A stretch of 64,000 nt of DNA, from positions 47,861 through 111,860 of the forward strand of contig JAFUJZ010000001.1 of NCBI GenBank assembly GCA_017467965.1, written 5' to 3'. Shown piece by piece: positions 61,101 through 64,000 of the stretch; the stretch's first letter is position 1; each line of letters starts with the position of its first letter. The position numbers and the translations under genes were made by a program. The DNA is from Clostridia bacterium. Its GTDB lineage: Bacteria > Bacillota_A > Clostridia > UMGS1883. The notes under the pieces are model-generated. The model made no database searches. It saw only the letters and a list, made by a program, of their open reading frames with translations, and was not told where the DNA came from.

Positions 61101-61572
61101 TATTTGCAAGCTTAAGGAAATTTTCGTCACCTTGTTCGTACATCTCGTCCAAAACCTCAAGGATGATTTCCTCTCTGAGAATTGCCATTTCGTTTTCCTC
61201 GGCAACTGTAAAATCCGGCGGAACATCCAAAAGAAAGAAATTGCGCTTCACCAAATCAATACAAAAGGAGTCAATCGTACAGATATCTGCACCCGGTACA
61301 AGCGACATTTGACGTTTCAGCTGTTCGCTTTTATTATTTGTGTATTCCTTACGAAGTGCTTTTGAAATTCTCTCGCGCATCTGCTGTGCCGCAGCACGTG
61401 TAAAAGTCACAATAAGTAAGCGGTCGATAGAGGTATCGCCGCTTTTAAGTCTTTCTACTATTCTTTCACTTAAAACCTTTGTTTTACCGCTTCCTGCCGC
61501 AGCCGAAACAAGGTTTTCACCAACAGGGGCAAAAACCGCATCGTACTGCTCCTCGGTTAGCTGTACTTCCAT
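58144..61572 (-). CDS. addA: ATP-dependent helicase/nuclease subunit A
   Basis: Family role: with AddB it processes double-strand breaks for RecA loading. Seen: 1142 residues; UvrD-type helicase with Walker A SAAAGSGKTKVLSERI near 25-40, DSFCIDLVKRNFF, Walker B-type IYIDEYQDTNPLQDAL, and motifs V-VI TTIHRSKGLEFPVVFV and LLYVAMTRAKEKL; C-terminal RecB-family nuclease with VQGTIDCLFED and LVMLDYKTDF. Helicase and nuclease motifs are intact. AddB is not next to it, although the two are usually adjacent in Firmicutes. RBS GAGGGGAAAAT. Confidence 0.94.
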   Translation of the reverse strand: MEVQLTEEQYDAVFAPVGENLVSAAAGSGKTKVLSERIVERLKSGDTSIDRLLIVTFTRAAAQQMRERISKALRKEYTNNKSEQLKRQMSLVPGADICTIDSFCIDLVKRNFFLLDVPPDFTVAEENEMAILREEIILEVLDEMYEQGDENFLKLANSCGNGKNDNPLKEMILKVYAFTRAFADPDAWLDGALNAHKEGTEESDALFKIISSEIKDQLSDLKALLQSGKSFAEEVGLFSYASVFENEYESFKEYLDKDIESIKDGFNNFSFGSFAGKKVDESLLDAKVYLQGIHNDAKAFFEKIYELYELYKSPRGISYPKIEALIRCVKLFGEKYMEEKLLRKELEFSDCEYLALKALAVSKEACDELRDKYDEIYIDEYQDTNPLQDALFNLVSRKDRGEPNTFIVGDIKQSIYRFRHSDPMLFCEKTKSFGKDDKSRKMLLTKNFRSRSEVLDSVNNVFERIMREGTAQVDYNEEHVLKCGAKFVEYNKNKSEIYILSGDYASEDDEKSELEREQRESLVVAQKIREMVDEGFLVSDEGTMRQIKYSDIAVLSPALKNKSEMITGVFALMDIPVSSGEAKSFFDTLEIRTVIALLKAVDNPLCDIPLASVMRSPIFSFTENELMEIRLNGRDKPFYENVTRESEKETHLSEKCKSFVQTLARWREEAYIKSVEQFVTSALDESGYYSFVGALPGGRVRQENIRSFFLLANRYEKTQYKGLYNFLKYIDKTIETGGRIETSAEQSGEAVLLTTIHRSKGLEFPVVFVIGCGVKFNDRDTSGTMIVNPKGGIGLVEREAERRIKYKTAEYKAISMQILRESHAERMRLLYVAMTRAKEKLIMVGSVADYQKKSVTWDMYANGKSMSDYHIRGITNYLDYVMSSIDPDFWDVKIIEELPDIVPKNEEGEKTDAVYEKDETVIRHLSYLYPFDGIRNIPSKMSVSQIKKMSMESEDCADFFKKEKGKRIPSFMRESETLTGALRGTAYHRVMELIDFNETDVKGAIERFINEGFMTKQQADSIDAKKIEKFLKSSVAERLRNAKKVWREASFTVTIDARDVFDNGENEKICVQGTIDCLFEDSDGKLVMLDYKTDFYEEPETIANRYKKQLELYEVAVFKRFLKGCDEKCLYLFHKGDCVEVI

Positions 61573-61586
61573 ATTTTCCCCTCAAA

Positions 61587-61838
61587 TCAGCCTGTTTTCT
61601 TTTGTTTTGTCTCCTTTGCCATTTTGAGCAGTTCTCTGTACTGTCCCTCTGCCGCCTTAAGACGGTAAAGATACATTTCCATAACGCTCTCATCATGGGC
61701 AGAATCAATCCCTGCTCTGATTTCTCTGATTTCATTTTTTGCATTTTCAAGAAGCACCGCAACAGAGTCCTTCTCGCATCTTTCGGCAGACAATAACTCC
61801 GAAAACATCTCAAAAATTTTTCTGACAGAACCTTTCAT
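61587..61838 (-). CDS. YaaL/DUF2508-like small protein
   Basis: 83 residues, helical and charged: RKIFEMFSELLSAERCEKDS ... YLYRLKAAEGQYRELLKMAK. The C-terminal pattern of a helix with AEGQYRELLKMAK matches the end of YaaL proteins (AEAKYFFLLKEAK in Bacillus, from memory). As in Bacillus it comes directly after recR. Function unknown. The family assignment rests mostly on position and the C-terminal helix. Confidence 0.65.
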   Translation of the reverse strand: MKGSVRKIFEMFSELLSAERCEKDSVAVLLENAKNEIREIRAGIDSAHDESVMEMYLYRLKAAEGQYRELLKMAKETKQKKTG

Positions 61839-61899
61839 AATATCACAGCCTCTTTCTATTGGTATATGACATTATATACAGTTCCTGATAAAAATAGAC

Positions 61900-62490
61900 C
61901 TATATTTCCCGTCTTCCTTCGATTGCACGAGCCAAAGTTATCTCATCGGCAAACTCAATATCCCCTCCTACGGGGATACCGTGTGCAATACGGGTTGTTT
62001 TAATGCCCATAGGCTTTACGAGACGTGCAATATACATAGCCGTTGCCTCACCCTCAACGGTAAGGTTTGTTGCCAGTATCAATTCTTCTGCCTCGCCTGT
62101 AAGACGGCTCATGAGCTCACGGAGCTTGATATCCTCAGGACCAATATTATCCATAGGTGAAATCACCCCATGCAAGCAGTGATAAAGTCCGTTATATTCA
62201 TGGGTTTTTTCCATGGCAATAATATCCTTTGGGGCTTCCACCACACAAATAATCTTTTTATCCCTCTTAGGTGATTTACAAATCGGGCAAAGCTCGTTAT
62301 CGGTAAGATTTTGGCACACAGGGCAAAGATGCACCTTGTCCTTTGCGTCAAGTATCGCCTTTGAAAACCGCTCTGCCTTGCTCTTATCCATATTCATTAC
62401 ATGAAAAGCAAGCCTGACCGCACTTTTTTTACCAATGCCGGGCAGACGTTCAAACTCTTCTATCAATAATTTTAAAGCCTCGGGATACAT
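61900..62490 (-). CDS. recR: Recombination mediator RecR
   Basis: Family role: with RecF/RecO it loads RecA on gapped DNA. Seen: 196 residues; Hh[18 protein letters not shown] near 16-32; zinc finger [36 protein letters not shown], with [14 protein letters not shown]; and the C-terminal Walker-like [10 protein letters not shown]. Normal length. The ATG follows CCGGAGGGG. It belongs to the conserved dnaX-ybaB-recR order; a 235-bp gap with AT-rich repeats separates it from ybaB. Confidence 0.97.
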   Translation of the reverse strand: MYPEALKLLIEEFERLPGIGKKSAVRLAFHVMNMDKSKAERFSKAILDAKDKVHLCPVCQNLTDNELCPICKSPKRDKKIICVVEAPKDIIAMEKTHEYNGLYHCLHGVISPMDNIGPEDIKLRELMSRLTGEAEELILATNLTVEGEATAMYIARLVKPMGIKTTRIAHGIPVGGDIEFADEITLARAIEGRREI

Positions 62491-62499
62491 AAAAACCCC

Positions 62500-62720
62500 T
62501 CCGGTGTTTTAAAGTAATAGGTAATAGTGAAAAGTGAATAAGTCAGGTAGAATTCAGTAGGAATTCTTTCATTAACTCTGCACTTTTCATTTACAAAATT
62601 TTAAAGTAATCAACAGCAAACCGTTTTAATGATGAAAAATCGTTCAGATTGGTGCTTTGTGACACAAGAGCTGTGCTATTTGCGCCGCCTTGTGGCTCAA
62701 AGTGCTGAGATGGACGTTTT
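62500..62720. other. Repeat-like gap between ybaB and recR
   Basis: The left part carries direct near-repeats of the type AATAGTGAAAAGTGAATA and ACTCTGCACTTTTCATT, resembling tracts at 42205-42227 and about 2450-2490. The right part (about 62640-62715) is GC-richer, with TTTGTGACACAAGAGCTG and CCACAAGGCG in reverse. No ORF or known RNA was recognised; SRP RNA motifs expected near dnaX are absent. Confidence 0.4.
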
Positions 62721-62725
62721 ACACA

Positions 62726-63073
62726 TTAAAACAAGCCAGGTATGTTCATGCCGCCGGTAATCTTACTCATACTGCTTGCTGCCATATCGTCAGCCTTTCT
62801 CATTGCTTCGTTAACAGCACTAACGATAAGGTCCTGGAGCATTTCTACATCATCGGGATCTACTGCTTCGGGCTTGATTTTGATTTCCACAATTTCCTTT
62901 TTACCGTTGGCAACAACAGTTACAACACCGCCGCCTACGCTTGCTTCAACAGTCTTTTCACCAAGTTCCTCCTGCGCCTTCATCATTTCTTCCTGCATTT
63001 TCTGAGCCTGACGAATCATGTTATTCATATTACCGCCCATACCCATACCTCTGGGGAATCCGCCTCTTGCCAT
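62726..63073 (-). CDS. YbaB/EbfC nucleoid-associated protein
   Basis: 115 residues. Gly/Met-rich N-terminus ([20 protein letters not shown]), a long helix with [20 protein letters not shown], the conserved strand pair [17 protein letters not shown] and [17 protein letters not shown], a typical EbfC dimer. Binds DNA in family members. Located between dnaX and recR as in most bacteria. Confidence 0.94.
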   Translation of the reverse strand: MARGGFPRGMGMGGNMNNMIRQAQKMQEEMMKAQEELGEKTVEASVGGGVVTVVANGKKEIVEIKIKPEAVDPDDVEMLQDLIVSAVNEAMRKADDMAASSMSKITGGMNIPGLF

Positions 63074-63106
63074 AATCTATACATCCTTTCTTTATGTGTT
63101 AATATT

Positions 63107-63133
63107 GTAGGGACCGGCGTCCTCGACGGTCCG
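63107..63133. repeat. GTAGGGACC short palindromic repeat (copy 4)
   Basis: GTAGGGACCGGCGTCC then TCGACGGTCCG, ending 3 bp from the dnaX stop codon (63137-63139). Confidence 0.75.
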
Positions 63134-63136
63134 ATT

Positions 63137-64000
63137 TTAATTTTCAACCCACGGAAGTGAGGCTATCTCATCAAACGGATCTACCTCTGCCGCTTTATTA
63201 TCATTTGTTTCAAAATCACTTTCCAGCTTAACCGTAAGCTGAACATCAAGTCCTGTCTCTGTGTGGATAATCTCAGTTATTTCACCAAGACCCGACTCAA
63301 TCATATCCCTAAGAGTTGCGCCGCCGTTGTCGGCAAACACAATCGCCACCTTGTCTTGGTAAGTTCTCAGACTGCAGTTTTCAACCGCCATATACAAATT
63401 AAGACTTCCGCCCGACGCTATACGCGATAAAATCTCGGGCCATTTGTCCTTAATTTTCTGTATATCCTCGCTCTCAGCTGCCTTTGGCTGTTTAGCAGCA
63501 GCTTTTCGGGGAGCAGGCTTTACAGCCTCGTCCGTTTTAGGAGCATTTTCCGCTTTTTCGGTTGCAACAATGCTCACGCCTCTTGCAATTTTGTTCTCAA
63601 GTTCGCCTATTCTTGCAACAAGTGAGTCAACATCAGTCTCATCACGCAAGTTGCAAAGCTTCAAAAGTGCCGCTTCAATCAAAAACCTCGGAAGCGTCAT
63701 ATATTTACTTTTCGCATAAGCATCGGAAAGCACGTTCACAGCCAATATAGCCTTGTCAACGCCCATATTGTCTGCCGCAGGAAGCATTGCCTCCCAGTCC
63801 TCGTCACTTTCCTCTACAGGTTTTTTGCGTGTAATTGCATAAATCATTATATTACGGAAACCCTTTATAACAGCCTCCACAAAAGGCGAAAGGTTTCTGC
63901 CGGAGCTGGATACAGAATCAATAATCTCTATAACCTTCTCACCGTCATTTTCACTTACGGCAAGACAAAGGTCGCTCACGGTCTTTTTTTCACCAAAGCC
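63137..64000 (-). CDS. dnaX: DNA polymerase III gamma/tau subunit, C-terminal part (5' end outside window)
   Basis: 288 residues are visible, open to the window edge. The region covers the end of the collar domain (SPFVEAVIKGFRNIMIYAIT; LPRFLIEAALLKLCNL) and a short tau-type tail: an Ala/Pro/Lys linker (VKPAPRKAAAKQPKAAE) followed by a domain with IQKIKDKWPEILSRI and LRDMIESGLGEITEI typical of Firmicutes DnaX. The Walker motifs and zinc module lie outside. Gene order with ybaB and recR supports the call. Confidence 0.92.
   Translation of the reverse strand, partial: GFGEKKTVSDLCLAVSENDGEKVIEIIDSVSSSGRNLSPFVEAVIKGFRNIMIYAITRKKPVEESDEDWEAMLPAADNMGVDKAILAVNVLSDAYAKSKYMTLPRFLIEAALLKLCNLRDETDVDSLVARIGELENKIARGVSIVATEKAENAPKTDEAVKPAPRKAAAKQPKAAESEDIQKIKDKWPEILSRIASGGSLNLYMAVENCSLRTYQDKVAIVFADNGGATLRDMIESGLGEITEIIHTETGLDVQLTVKLESDFETNDNKAAEVDPFDEIASLPWVEN

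Noticed and set aside
62500..62720. Possible SRP RNA between ybaB and recR
   Set aside because: The conserved GGTCAGG/GGAAGCAG apical motifs of bacterial SRP RNA are absent.

Overview
This 64 kb window looks like the chromosome of an uncultured, probably gut-associated member of the Clostridia (Oscillospiraceae/Ruminococcaceae-like; this is an inference). The reasons are strong AAAGGAGG-type ribosome binding sites, near-consensus sigma-A promoters (TTGACA, 17 bp, TATAAT), a glgB-glgC-glgD-glgA-glgP glycogen cluster with the Firmicutes GlgD subunit, the dnaX-ybaB-recR-yaaL order, dgt-dnaG-rpoD, trmK-nif3, DegV and C_GCAxxG_C_C proteins, and a type A RNase P RNA. No rRNA, CRISPR array, transposase or integrase gene was found.

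Layout. 1-6.9 kb (minus): glycogen synthesis and breakdown operon. 7-9.4 kb: CD225-like membrane protein, C_GCAxxG_C_C protein, DegV, a frameshifted small ORF and a tiny ribbon-helix-helix protein. 9.5-11.8 kb: two-component system. 12-14.7 kb: ychF and gdhA. 15-22.9 kb: exported-protein region (1522-aa GH39-like glycosidase, Cys-rich acidic surface protein, SH3-like/ricin proteins with a divergent XRE regulator). 22.9-27 kb: peptidoglycan precursor genes (ddl, MurF-like ligase, alpha/beta hydrolase) interrupted by a small element carrying a four-helix-bundle gene. 27.1-30 kb: tRNA-Thr, a SHOCT-domain gene lying between partial tRNA repeats, and a C-type-lectin-like membrane protein. 30-35 kb (minus): SLH/CapA lipoprotein, gltX, glnS. 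35-42 kb (plus): pfkA, a repeat-rich gap, an XRE/zinc-ribbon pair, dgt-dnaG-rpoD and a DtxR/MntR regulator. 42-46 kb (minus): rnpB, nif3, trmK, flavodiiron protein, HAD hydrolase. 46-57 kb: two giant paralogous secreted BNR_4 beta-propeller proteins. 57-64 kb: tRNA-Gly, a TEK-repeat membrane protein, addA, yaaL, recR, ybaB and the C-terminal part of dnaX.

Functionally the window combines core information processing (replication, repair, tRNA charging, RNase P) with carbon storage, glycolysis and a large investment in secreted carbohydrate-binding or carbohydrate-degrading proteins, as expected for a polysaccharide-foraging anaerobe.

The most unusual content is non-coding. A roughly 180-nt multi-hairpin element occurs three times with apparent compensatory changes. 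A perfect 33-bp inverted repeat duplicates the 3' end of rnpB. A SHOCT gene has an 86-nt hairpin leader and an intrinsic terminator immediately before its ribosome binding site. A paired hairpin repeat follows pfkA. Several short palindromic repeats sit within a few bases of stop codons. The two BNR_4 genes are separated by a leftover 3' end of a third paralogue.
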